64,000 nt of DNA from Rhizobium oryziradicis (GTDB lineage Bacteria; Pseudomonadota; Alphaproteobacteria; Rhizobiales; Rhizobiaceae). The notes beneath the pieces are model-generated. The model did not search any database and was not told where the DNA came from. It was given only the letters and a program-made list of their open reading frames with translations. The stretch spans positions 372,001 through 436,000 of the forward strand of contig NZ_MKIM01000027.1 of assembly GCF_001939045.1 (NCBI RefSeq), written 5' to 3'. The translations under genes were made by a program, and so were the position numbers. Positions 7,768-14,891 of this stretch are shown piece by piece (within the stretch, counting starts at the first letter, position 1; the number at the start of each line of letters is the position of its first letter).

Positions 7768-8724
7768 TCACGCAGCCCGGCTTTGAGCCGCTTGGTTGAG
7801 AAGCACCTGAGCGCATTGCGCTTCAAGGCGCAACGTTGGCCAATCTGGCACGTCATTGTCCCACTCAATCAGGGTGGCAACCGGGCCGGTGCGCGCCAAA
7901 ACCTCTTCGTAAAGTGTCCAGACCGGGTCTTTCACCGGCGTGTCGTGGCTGTCGATCAACAAAGGTGCGCCGTGATCATCTTTGGTTTCACTGTGGCCGC
8001 TCAGGTGAATTTCGCGCACATGTGTCAGCGGAAACCGTGCCAGATAGATGCGCGGATCGAGCTGATGATTGGTGGAGGCGACAAACACATTGTTGACGTC
8101 CAGCAGCAGCCCACAGCCGGTGCGCGCCACCAGCTCAGTCAGAAAGTCCACTTCTTCCAGCGTGCTCTCGGTGAAGGTGATGTAGGTGGCCGGGTTCTCC
8201 AGCAGCATTTGCCGCTTTAAGGTGTTTTGCACCTGATCAATGTGGTTGGCCACATGGTTCAGCGTTTCTGGCGTATAGGGCAGGGGCAGAAGATCGTTGA
8301 GAAACACCGTGTCGTGCGAGGACCACGCCAAGTGCTCGGAAAAGCTTTCCGGCTCATAGCGATCACACAGGGTTTTCAGGCGGGCGAGGTGGTCTTGATC
8401 CAGCGGCTGCATGGAGCCAATGGAGAGGCCTACACCGTGAACGGAGAGCGCATAATCCTCCCGCAGTTTGGAGAGCTGTGCGTGCGGCGGGCCACCGGCC
8501 CCCATATAGTTTTCGGCATGGACCTCGAAAAAGCCCAGAGCATCGTGCAAGAAATCGGAATCGGCACGATGCTCTGGATTTTTGTTTTCGCATCGGATTG
8601 TTCCGAAAACCGGTTCCCGCTTTTCGGTCCGATGCTTTGGCGGCTGCGGCGCATCAATGATGCTGCGAAAATGCTCCGGCTTGAAGCCGACGCCTGCACG
8701 TTTGGGAAGCTGGCTTGGTTTCAT
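7768..8724 (-). CDS. bufB: MNIO (DUF692) bufferin-modifying enzyme BufB with an internal palindrome-derived insert
   Basis: A 318-residue DUF692 TIM-barrel enzyme of the multinuclear non-heme iron oxidase family, which converts precursor cysteines to 5-thiooxazole-type groups in bufferins. Metal and active-site positions are visible: HAEN (after GFFEV), SVHGVG, SEHLAW, LLENP, LLDVNN, HLSGHSE, DSHDTPV and IEWDND. Codons of about residues 30-63 ([12 protein letters not shown]...SDFLHD) have no counterpart in what I know of the family; the DNA there is a rhizobial intergenic palindrome (8535-8637). It joins SIIDAPQPP directly to [12 protein letters not shown], which normally follow each other closely. 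The frame is kept, so the enzyme may still work with an extended N-terminal loop. Confidence 0.92.
   Translation of the reverse strand: MKPSQLPKRAGVGFKPEHFRSIIDAPQPPKHRTEKREPVFGTIRCENKNPEHRADSDFLHDALGFFEVHAENYMGAGGPPHAQLSKLREDYALSVHGVGLSIGSMQPLDQDHLARLKTLCDRYEPESFSEHLAWSSHDTVFLNDLLPLPYTPETLNHVANHIDQVQNTLKRQMLLENPATYITFTESTLEEVDFLTELVARTGCGLLLDVNNVFVASTNHQLDPRIYLARFPLTHVREIHLSGHSETKDDHGAPLLIDSHDTPVKDPVWTLYEEVLARTGPVATLIEWDNDVPDWPTLRLEAQCAQVLLNQAAQSRAA
8535..8637. repeat. rhizobial palindromic element inserted in frame in bufB
   Basis: Two adjoining palindromes make up the element. Positions 8590-8635 read, on the minus strand, GCATCGGACCGAAAAGCGGG...CCGGTTTTCGG...TCCGATGC. Positions 8535-8577 form a perfect 14-bp stem (CCAGAGCATCGTGC with its complement) around a loop containing ATCGGAATCGG-like sequence. 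The first part is nearly the same as the intergenic repeat at 17955-18060. The total insert is about 102 bp, a multiple of three, and contains no stop in the bufB frame. Confidence 0.85.
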
Positions 8725-8767
8725 GGTGTCTTACACCTTATGTTGCGGGCGTTGTCTGATGTTTTTC

Positions 8768-8807
8768 GAAAACAGAGTGGCGGAAGGCGTTCCGCCACTC
8801 TGTTTTC
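8768..8807 (-). promoter_or_regulatory. perfect 18-bp hairpin between bufferin precursor genes and bufB
   Basis: GAAAACAGAGTGGCGGAA (8768-8785) and its exact complement (8790-8807) are separated by a 4-nt loop. It sits in the 90-bp gap between the second precursor gene (ends 8815) and bufB (starts 8724). A hairpin of this strength probably acts as a partial terminator or as a 3' stabiliser, so that precursor mRNA exceeds enzyme mRNA. There is no long T-run directly after the stem, so full termination is unlikely. Confidence 0.75.
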
Positions 8808-8814
8808 TGTGGCT

Positions 8815-9093
8815 TTAGGCCGGGGCGGGGCCTTGGGTGAGCGAGCCATGACCGTTCGGCGTCTTCATGGTTTCGCAAGAGCCCGCAGGCACCAACTTCC
8901 ATGCATTCTGCTGATAGTCGATCTTGGAGGTTCCGGCACAGGTGGTGCCAGGGCCTGCGGCGCAATCGTTCTGGCCTTTCATGGCAATGCCGTAGCATTT
9001 TTCTTTCGTGTCAGCGGCTTGTGCTGGCAGCGTGCCAACCAGTGCCAGGGCGGCACCGAGCGAGGCAGCAAGAAGGGCGTGGTTTTTCGTCAT
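8815..9093 (-). CDS. bufA: bufferin precursor (DUF2282), second copy
   Basis: A 92-residue exported peptide of the DUF2282/BufA1 type. A Sec signal peptide is followed by a cleavage site near PAQAAD (residues 23-27). The mature part has four cysteines in the family pattern: [22 protein letters not shown] and GSCETM. Cysteines of this kind are modified by the DUF692 enzyme encoded next door and give copper-binding peptides in characterised bufferins. It starts at ATG 9093 behind CGGAG. It differs from the first copy in having PGTT before the third Cys and a Pro-rich C-terminus. It lies 27 bp after the first copy and precedes the hairpin and bufB. Confidence 0.92.
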   Translation of the reverse strand: MTKNHALLAASLGAALALVGTLPAQAADTKEKCYGIAMKGQNDCAAGPGTTCAGTSKIDYQQNAWKLVPAGSCETMKTPNGHGSLTQGPAPA

Positions 9094-9120
9094 GGATCGT
9101 CTCCGTGTTGGGCTTAAGCG

Positions 9121-9396
9121 TTACATGGACTTCAACATGCCATGGCCGTGTGGCGTCTTCATTGAGACGCAAGAGCCGGTTGGCACCAGCTTGAACGAAG
9201 ACTTGTCGTAATCCATGGTGGATTTGCCAGCGCAGTCGTGCTTGCCAGCGGCACAATCATTCTGGCCCTTCATGGCAACGCCATAGCATTTTTCTTTACC
9301 AGTCATGTCGGCGGCATTGGCAGCAGGCACAGACACAGTGGCGAGGGCAGATGCAAGCGAGGTGGCGAGAGCAAGAGCTTTGATAGAAGTGTTCAT
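9121..9396 (-). CDS. bufA: bufferin precursor (DUF2282), first copy
   Basis: A 91-residue paralogue of the next gene and the first gene of the operon. The start is ATG 9396 with a strong GAGGAG ribosome site; reading further upstream would pass through the promoter. The signal peptide ends near ANAAD (about residue 28). The mature core has four cysteines: [22 protein letters not shown] and GSCVSM. The third Cys is preceded by His-Asp, unlike the second copy. The protein ends in HGHGMLKSM. The operon is read from the SigF-type promoter at 9441-9468. Two precursors served by one BufB suggest dose or binding diversification. Confidence 0.92.
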   Translation of the reverse strand: MNTSIKALALATSLASALATVSVPAANAADMTGKEKCYGVAMKGQNDCAAGKHDCAGKSTMDYDKSSFKLVPTGSCVSMKTPHGHGMLKSM

Positions 9397-9440
9397 GGTG
9401 GTCTCCTCAGATGGTTGCCATGATTGGCTGACATGAGAGG

Positions 9441-9468
9441 CTACGGATGCGCTTTGGGGAATGTTACA
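9441..9468 (-). promoter_or_regulatory. SigF-type ECF promoter of the bufferin operon
   Basis: On the minus strand TGTAAC (9468-9463) is followed after 17 nt by CGTAG (9445-9441), about 45 bp before the first precursor start. The same -35 hexamer with C-rich spacer and CGTA -10 occurs in front of the sigma factor gene itself (9554-9581). The pair matches the GTAAC...CG layout known for ECF promoters. Use by the neighbouring SigF is inferred. Confidence 0.75.
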
Positions 9469-9553
9469 GAGCGGGAGAAATTTTTTATCGAATCTGTGCA
9501 AATATTATGAAGCGGCATGCGAATGCGTTTTTTTGATAGAATTGCAGACCATC

Positions 9554-9581
9554 TGTAACAAATCCCCCCAGCCAACGTATA
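9554..9581 (+). promoter_or_regulatory. SigF-type autoregulatory promoter of the sigma factor gene
   Basis: TGTAAC (9554-9559), a 16-nt spacer, then CGTATA (9576-9581). It resembles the divergent bufferin promoter in sequence, spacing and C-rich spacer. The expected transcription start, 6-8 nt past the -10, coincides with the GTG GTG codons at 9588-9593, so the mRNA would have no 5' leader. Confidence 0.72.
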
Positions 9582-9587
9582 GGATGC

Positions 9588-10148
9588 GTGGTGAAGCAGT
9601 CAGAACGCGAAGATGAATGGGCAAAATGGATGCGCGCGGCCATTGCAGGCGATAGCCGCGCCTATCATCGTTTCCTGATGTCCGTAACGCCACATTTGCG
9701 CGCCATGGCAAGGCGACGCTGTGATCAGTTTGGCGCGCCAAAGGGCGATGCGGAAGATGTGGTGCAGGAAGTGCTGCTGGCCATTCACCTCAAGCGCGGC
9801 ACATGGGATCCCAAACGGCCCATTGGTCCGTGGTTGACGGTGATTGTGCGCAACAAGCTGATTGACAGTTTGCGCAAGCGCGGTCGCCACGTGCATGTGC
9901 CGATTGAAGATGTGATTGCAACGCTGGAAGCAGACGAGCAAACCGATGCCACCGAGCGAATGGATACGGAAGCTCTGCTGGAGCGGTTGAAAGACCCGCA
10001 GCGGGATATTGTCCGCTCCATCTCTTTGAATGGTGCTGGCGTTCGGGAAACAGCGGAAAGACTGAAGATGAGCGAAGGATCTGTGCGGGTGGCGCTGCAC
10101 AGGGCGCTCAAGGCCCTGGCGGCGATGTATCGGAGTGAAGCACAATGA
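9588..10148 (+). CDS. sigF: SigF-like ECF RNA polymerase sigma factor
   Basis: A 186-residue ECF sigma factor. Region 2 includes DAEDVVQEVLLAIHLKR and TWDPKRPIGPWLTVIVRNKLIDSLRKRGR, typical of the group regulated by NrsF/DUF1109 membrane proteins. Region 4 contains the helix-turn-helix GAGVRETAERLKMSEGSVRVALHRALKAL. The frame opens with tandem GTG codons at 9588 and 9591, which fall at the predicted transcription start. The stop overlaps the nrsF start by 4 bp (ATGA), showing translational coupling. By analogy with Caulobacter it should respond to metal or oxidative stress sensed by NrsF and drive the divergent bufferin operon. Confidence 0.92.
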   Translation: MVKQSEREDEWAKWMRAAIAGDSRAYHRFLMSVTPHLRAMARRRCDQFGAPKGDAEDVVQEVLLAIHLKRGTWDPKRPIGPWLTVIVRNKLIDSLRKRGRHVHVPIEDVIATLEADEQTDATERMDTEALLERLKDPQRDIVRSISLNGAGVRETAERLKMSEGSVRVALHRALKALAAMYRSEAQ

Positions 10149-10780
10149 AGACAGATGAGCTGATCAGCCTTTTGGCACAGGATGCCCCGGTGCGCTTCTC
10201 GTTGAGCAAGCGGATGGCGTGGGCGCTTGTGGTGGGCGTTGTTGTGTCTGGTCTTTTGTTGATCTCCACCGTGGGGTTGCGGCATAATCTGGAAAGTGCT
10301 GTGGAAACGGCGCGGGTGGCCTTTAAAATCGTTGAGACCTTTCTTCTGGCGTTGACGGCAAGCTGCCTTGTGTTTCGCATTGGCAAGCCCGATCTCGGCC
10401 TTCGTCCGTTAGTGCTGTGCCTGCTGATGCCGCTGCTTTTGCTGGTGGCGGCCGTTGCAATCGAACTGACCGTGCTGCCCGAGGGGCTTTGGGCACCCAG
10501 CCTGATTGGCTCTCACGCCGCGTTTTGCGTGTTTTTCATCCCGGTTTTGTCAATTGTGCCGCTGGCTGGCTTTTTGAAGGCACTGCAAAGCGGTGCTCCT
10601 GAAAATCCCGGCTTGGCAGGAGCCGCAGCGGGCCTTGCGGCCAGCGGCATTGCGGCCGCCCTTTATGCCTGGCATTGCCCGGATGATAGCCCGCTGTTTG
10701 TGGCCACATGGTATGTTCTGGCGATTTCGCTGGTGACCGTCATCGGCTTTTTGGCGGGGCGGCGGCTGTTGCGCTGGTAA
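10145..10780 (+). CDS. nrsF: NrsF (DUF1109) membrane anti-sigma factor
   Basis: A 211-residue inner-membrane protein with six predicted helices, the DUF1109/NrsF family that holds SigF-type ECF factors inactive. The short cytoplasmic N-terminus (MKTDELISLLAQDAPV) is the family sigma-contact region. Two cysteines in outward-facing parts, in HAAFCVFF (about residue 127) and WHCPDDSPLF (about 178), match the positions thought to sense metal or oxidant. It overlaps sigF by 4 bp. Release of SigF upon signal would raise both its own operon and the bufferin operon. Confidence 0.9.
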   Translation: MKTDELISLLAQDAPVRFSLSKRMAWALVVGVVVSGLLLISTVGLRHNLESAVETARVAFKIVETFLLALTASCLVFRIGKPDLGLRPLVLCLLMPLLLLVAAVAIELTVLPEGLWAPSLIGSHAAFCVFFIPVLSIVPLAGFLKALQSGAPENPGLAGAAAGLAASGIAAALYAWHCPDDSPLFVATWYVLAISLVTVIGFLAGRRLLRW

Positions 10781-10926
10781 CGCTCGTTTTGCAATTCACT
10801 CTGTTTTGCAGGCCACTTTGTTTTGCAGGTAACGGGCTTTCTGCTGTTCAAAGTTCTATAGAGAACTGATTGACTGGTGAACTATGGTGTCTTATAGGCA
10901 AGAACAGGGCAGAAATGGGAGGAGCC

Positions 10927-11667
10927 ATGGAATACCCACATTATGCGCGGGCGGTGGATGACCGCCTGCCTGCTTATCTTCAACTGAGAGATCGCCTTGC
11001 CGGGCAGATTGCAGCCGGCACATGGCGTGTTGATGAAGCACTACCCTCTGAAAATGTACTGGCCCAGCAAACCGGCTTGTCGGTGGGCACGGTGCGCCGC
11101 GCCATGCAGGCGCTGGTGGATGAAGGTTTGCTGGAGCGCCGTCGCGGCTCAGGCACATTTTTGAAAAAGCCTGCTTTTGATGCATCCCTGTTTCGCTTCT
11201 TCTCGGTGCAATTGCCCGATGGGCAAGGCACCATTCCCAGCAGCCGGTTGACCTCTCGCCAGATTGCGCCTGCACCTGAGCCATTTCGCGCACTGTTTGG
11301 CGATGTCGAGGCAATCCATATCGAGCGGCTGAGAGGTGTTTCCGGGCAGGTGCTGCTGGCCGAGGATATCTGGATACCGTCCAGTCGCTTTGCCGGTTTT
11401 GAAAGCATGCCTGAGGCCGAAATTGGCCCGCTGCTTTACCCGGTCTACATGAGCCGATTTGGGGTGCTGGTCGCCAGAATTGTCGATGATGTCAGCTTTT
11501 CCACCGCCGATGGCAAGATGGCCGAAAGGCTTGGTTTGCCGCAAGGCGCACCCTTGGCGGTGGTTGAGCGCATAGCCTATGCCCCCGATGGCATGCCTGT
11601 GGAATGGCGCGTGGCCTGTGGTTCGGCCACATGGTTTCGTTATCGCAGCCGCATAGGGCCGGGCTGA
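10927..11667 (+). CDS. GntR/HutC-family transcriptional regulator (UTRA domain)
   Basis: A 246-residue regulator with an N-terminal GntR winged helix (RLPAYLQLRDRLAGQI...LPSENVLAQQTGLSVGTVRRAMQ...GLLERRRGSGTFL, residues 10-77) and a C-terminal UTRA effector domain (AIHIERLRG...EDIWIPSSRF...ERIAYAPDGMPVEWR). I use ATG 10927 because GGGAGGA precedes it by a few bases; upstream starts lack this. An amidohydrolase and a permease gene follow on the same strand, so it probably controls their expression in response to a small carboxylated molecule. Confidence 0.88.
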   Translation: MEYPHYARAVDDRLPAYLQLRDRLAGQIAAGTWRVDEALPSENVLAQQTGLSVGTVRRAMQALVDEGLLERRRGSGTFLKKPAFDASLFRFFSVQLPDGQGTIPSSRLTSRQIAPAPEPFRALFGDVEAIHIERLRGVSGQVLLAEDIWIPSSRFAGFESMPEAEIGPLLYPVYMSRFGVLVARIVDDVSFSTADGKMAERLGLPQGAPLAVVERIAYAPDGMPVEWRVACGSATWFRYRSRIGPG

Positions 11668-11712
11668 AACTGATTTCACGTCCAGTAGAATACTCGAAAT
11701 TTGAAGGTTTTA

Positions 11713-12537
11713 ATGATCAAGCAGCCTCTCTCGACCATCACCGGTATCGATACCCACGCGCATATTTTTGAGCAAAATTTGCCCATGGTGCAGGGGCGTC
11801 GCTATAGCCCAGCTTATGATGCGCTGGTGGAGCAGTATATCAGCCATCTGGATCGCAACGGTCTCTCTGGCGGTGTGCTGGTCCAGCCGAGCTTTCTGGG
11901 CACAGACAATCATTACATGCTGGATGCGCTCAAGCGTTATCCCAAGCGTTTGCGCGGCATTGCGGTGGTGGATCGCACAATCTCCGCTCAGGCACTTGAT
12001 GATCTGGCTCAAGGAGGTGTTGTCGGGGTTCGCCTTAATCTGGTTGGCAAGACGCTTGACGATTATGCCGAACCGGATTGGCAGGCCTTTTTTCAAAAAC
12101 TGGCAGAGCGTGGCTTGCAGCTTGAAATTCAACGCAGCTTTGATGACTTTTCGCGCTTTTTGCCTGCCATGCTGACATGTGGTGTCACTGTTGTGATTGA
12201 CCATTTTGGCCTGCCTGCGGGCGGTATTGATCTGCAAAAGCCAAGCCACCGGCTTCTGTTGGGGATGCTGGATAATGCGCAACTATGGGTCAAGCTTTCA
12301 GCCTCTTATCGAAGCGCTCTTGATGAGGCACAGCGTCAGGATGCTTTTGCCCAATTGCGCAAGGCTTGCGGCGGCATTGAGCGCTTTCTGTGGGGCAGCG
12401 ATTGGCCCCATACGCAATTCGAAGATCGCACGGATTTTGATGCGCAATATGCGCTTTTGCGGGCACTGATCCCCGATGAAACGGAGCGAAATCGGGTGTT
12501 GATCAACAATCCGGCAGGCCTGTTCAGGTTTGTTTGA
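11713..12537 (+). CDS. amidohydrolase-family lactonase-like enzyme
   Basis: A 274-residue TIM-barrel amidohydrolase of the group that includes 2-pyrone-4,6-dicarboxylate lactonase and related sugar-acid lactonases. The metal-site HAH (IDTHAHIF) is near residue 15; further conserved points are VLVQPSFLGTDN, VIDHFGLP (His, about 163) and the C-terminal WGSDWPHT with the catalytic Asp. Starts at ATG 11713 with GAAGG upstream; a TTG 12 bp earlier is possible. It lies between a GntR regulator and a carboxylate permease, which suggests hydrolysis of a lactone in a catabolic route. The exact substrate cannot be told. Confidence 0.85.
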   Translation: MIKQPLSTITGIDTHAHIFEQNLPMVQGRRYSPAYDALVEQYISHLDRNGLSGGVLVQPSFLGTDNHYMLDALKRYPKRLRGIAVVDRTISAQALDDLAQGGVVGVRLNLVGKTLDDYAEPDWQAFFQKLAERGLQLEIQRSFDDFSRFLPAMLTCGVTVVIDHFGLPAGGIDLQKPSHRLLLGMLDNAQLWVKLSASYRSALDEAQRQDAFAQLRKACGGIERFLWGSDWPHTQFEDRTDFDAQYALLRALIPDETERNRVLINNPAGLFRFV

Positions 12538-12584
12538 GTAGATCACATGGTTTCAAATTTCGCCATAAAAACAAGAGAAATCCT

Positions 12585-13883
12585 ATGAGCCTTATCGCCG
12601 TTCTGGCCATTGTCCTTGCGATTGCGCTTGGCTATGCCACCCGCATCAATATCGGCCTGTTTGCCATGGCCTTCGCCTATCTTCTGGGCTGCTTTGTGAT
12701 GGGGCTGAAGCCAAGCGACATCATCATGATGTGGCCGTTGAAGATCTTCTTCGTGATCTTTTCCGTATGCCTGTTTTACAGCTTTGCCATGGTCAATGGC
12801 ACGCTGAAAAAAATGGCCGAGCATCTGCTCTATCGCTGCCGCAATGTGCCTTATCTTTTGCCCTATGCGGTTTTTCTGGCGGCAACCATCATCTCCGGCA
12901 TGGGGGCTGGCTATTACACAGTGCTGGCCTTCATGGCACCACTCACGCTGATCCTGTGCCAGCGAACGGGCATGGGGCTGATTATTGGCGGTCTGGCGGT
13001 CAACTATGGTGCGCTGTGCGGAGCCAATTTCGTATCCAGCCAGAGCGGCATTATTTTCCGCGGTTTGATGGTCAATGCAGGTGTTTCGGAAAATCAGGCC
13101 TTTCTCAACGGCCTGGCGATTTTTGTCGCGACACTGATATTGCCGATCATTGTTATTTCTGTTGTTGCCTTCTTCGGCCGTAAGAATGAGACAAAAGTGA
13201 CTGAGCCGGGTGCTGCGACGCCGCCAGAGGCGTTCAACGGTGTTCAGCGCACCACATTGTTCCTGACCTTGCTGATGATGGGGCTGGTGCTGGCCGGTCC
13301 CTTGGCACAGCTTGTGTTTCCGGCCAATGCCACGGTTAAATTCATCAATTCCAAAATTGACATTGGCTTGATTGCCAGCCTGTTCTCCGTCATCGCGCTG
13401 CTTTTGAAACTGGGAGACGAGCGCAAGGCCATTGCATCGCTGCCCTGGCCAACCCTGATCATGATCTGCGGCATGGGCATGTTGATTTCGGTGGCCATCA
13501 AGGCAGGCATGATTGACGATCTGGCAGTCTGGATCAGTGGCAATATTTCGCCAATTCTTATTCCGCCCATGTTTGGTATCGTTGCCGGAATCATGTCGCT
13601 GTTTGCCAGCACGCTTGGTGTGGTCACGCCCGCTCTGTTCCCGCTGGTCATGCCGCTGTCGCAGTCGATGTCGATGAATCCGATGCTGATTTTCGTGTGC
13701 ATCGTGCTTGGCTCGCAGGCGACGTCGATTTCACCGTTCTCGTCGGGTGGCAGCCTCATTCTCGGCTCTGCACCGGATGAAGAAACCCGGCAAAAGCTGT
13801 TTCCTCAACTATTGCTGCGCGCCGCACCCTTGGGCTTTGTGGCCGCAACGCTCACCAATCTTGTTCTGGCATTTGCCATGTAA
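12585..13883 (+). CDS. C4-dicarboxylate/MatC-type permease
   Basis: A 432-residue integral membrane protein with about 10-12 helices, resembling the MatC-like/SLC13-type carboxylate carriers. Loop motifs include ISGMGAGYYTVLAF, a re-entrant-type NYGALCGANFVSSQSG near residue 142 and a second one TSISPFSSGGSL near residue 380, the internal repeat typical of these carriers. The ATG at 12585 follows a weak AGAG site. It ends the regulator-amidohydrolase-permease unit and is followed by a strong terminator. It probably imports the substrate of the amidohydrolase pathway. Confidence 0.78.
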   Translation: MSLIAVLAIVLAIALGYATRINIGLFAMAFAYLLGCFVMGLKPSDIIMMWPLKIFFVIFSVCLFYSFAMVNGTLKKMAEHLLYRCRNVPYLLPYAVFLAATIISGMGAGYYTVLAFMAPLTLILCQRTGMGLIIGGLAVNYGALCGANFVSSQSGIIFRGLMVNAGVSENQAFLNGLAIFVATLILPIIVISVVAFFGRKNETKVTEPGAATPPEAFNGVQRTTLFLTLLMMGLVLAGPLAQLVFPANATVKFINSKIDIGLIASLFSVIALLLKLGDERKAIASLPWPTLIMICGMGMLISVAIKAGMIDDLAVWISGNISPILIPPMFGIVAGIMSLFASTLGVVTPALFPLVMPLSQSMSMNPMLIFVCIVLGSQATSISPFSSGGSLILGSAPDEETRQKLFPQLLLRAAPLGFVAATLTNLVLAFAM

Positions 13884-13894
13884 GACTTTTAATC

Positions 13895-13943
13895 TGCTGG
13901 ATAATTTTCATCTTAAATCGATTCCGTTTTAAGGAATTATGCA
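13895..13943. repeat. CTGCATAATT...AATTATGCA palindrome family, degenerate copy
   Basis: Contains CTTAAATCGATTCCGTTTTAAGGAATTATGCA, a variant of the longer palindromes at 31807-31852 and 35925-35966. It abuts the terminator at 13943. Confidence 0.7.
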
Positions 13944-13983
13944 AAAAAGCCCGCCGCGATTATATCGCGGCGGGCTTTTTTTT
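13943..13983. terminator. bidirectional intrinsic terminator between permease gene and clpP
   Basis: AAAAAAGCCCGCCGCGAT-tata-TCGCGGCGGGC followed by eight T. The stem is 12 bp and very GC-rich, with A-run before and T-run after, so it can end transcription from both convergent genes. Confidence 0.92.
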
Positions 13984-13997
13984 GAATATTTTCAAAA

Positions 13998-14582
13998 TCA
14001 GCCGATTTCAGACTGGCTTTCAACAATGCGCGATACCAGTCCATAGGACAGGGCATCTTCAGCAGACAGCCAGTAATCACGGTCGATGTCTTTGGCGATC
14101 TTTTCTTCCGACTGGCCGGTGGCCTTGGAGAAGATCTTGATCAGGCGCTTGTTCATCTTGATGATTTCATTGGCCTGGATTTCGATATCCGATGCCATGC
14201 CGCGTGTGCCGCCCGAGGGTTGGTGCAGCAAGAAGCGGGTGTTGGGCAGGCACAGGCGCTGCTCCTTTGGCACGGATACGTAGATCAAAGCACCTGCAGA
14301 AGCGACCCAGCCGGTGCCGATAATCCACACCTTGGGCTCGATGAACTTGATCATGTCATGGATCGAATCGCCCGATTCGACGTGGCCGCCGGGAGAATTC
14401 ACGTAAACGCGAATGTCTTCGTCGCTGGCAGCAGCCAAGGCCACCAATTGGGTGCAGACCTTTTGCGCCAGTTCCTGAGTGATCCCACCATAGATGAAGA
14501 TCGAACGCGACTTGAAAAGATTCGCTTCCGTTTCCTTGCCGAGAGGCAGTTCCTTGCTCTTGTCGTCGTCTTCTTCGTTCAT
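13998..14582 (-). CDS. clpP: ClpP-family ATP-dependent protease subunit (divergent paralogue)
   Basis: A 194-residue ClpP-like serine peptidase. The catalytic triad is visible as Ser in [11 protein letters not shown] (about residue 97), His in FLLHQPSGG (about 122) and Asp in [13 protein letters not shown] (about 171). The motifs differ from the housekeeping form (GQAASMGA, MIHQPLGG), so this is one of the additional ClpP copies common in rhizobia rather than the clpPX gene. The ATG at 14582 is preceded by GAGGAA; a longer frame would run through a repeat-derived stretch. Monocistronic, ending at the shared terminator. Confidence 0.87.
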   Translation of the reverse strand: MNEEDDDKSKELPLGKETEANLFKSRSIFIYGGITQELAQKVCTQLVALAAASDEDIRVYVNSPGGHVESGDSIHDMIKFIEPKVWIIGTGWVASAGALIYVSVPKEQRLCLPNTRFLLHQPSGGTRGMASDIEIQANEIIKMNKRLIKIFSKATGQSEEKIAKDIDRDYWLSAEDALSYGLVSRIVESQSEIG

Positions 14583-14619
14583 TCGGCAATTCCTCATTTG
14601 CGTTTTGCTCACCCGCGCA

Positions 14620-14686
14620 TACAGCGGCGTGCACCTTATATGGTGCACTAAACTGCGCTGTACCACCTGTCTCTGCTGCATATTTT
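14620..14686. repeat. partial copy of the GCGCTGTAGCAC...CTGCATA palindrome family
   Basis: Reads GTGCACCTTATATGGTGCACTAAACTGCGCTGTACCACC...CTGCATA, related to the blocks at 18130-18180, 31760-31854 and 35883-35966. Lies just upstream of clpP. Confidence 0.55.
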
Positions 14687-14836
14687 TCCCCAAACCAATG
14701 CTGGCTCAAGGAATAATGCAATCTGCCTCTCAAGGCTTAAAAGAATGTGTGAAAAAGACAAGCTTTGATCGACAAAATGGCGGGTTATACCCTCTGGAAG
14801 CATCCGATGGATCGTCGATCCACTCCTGTAACAATT

Positions 14837-14872
14837 AAAAAACGGGCCTCACGACTGGCATGAGACCCGTTT
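14837..14872 (-). terminator. intrinsic terminator of the flagellin gene
   Basis: On the minus strand AACGGGTCTCA-tgccagtcg-TGAGGCCCGTT is followed by TTTT; 10-bp stem with one mismatch. It is placed about 20 bp after the flagellin stop. Confidence 0.85.
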
Positions 14873-14891
14873 GAAAGGATTGTTGTTGTGC

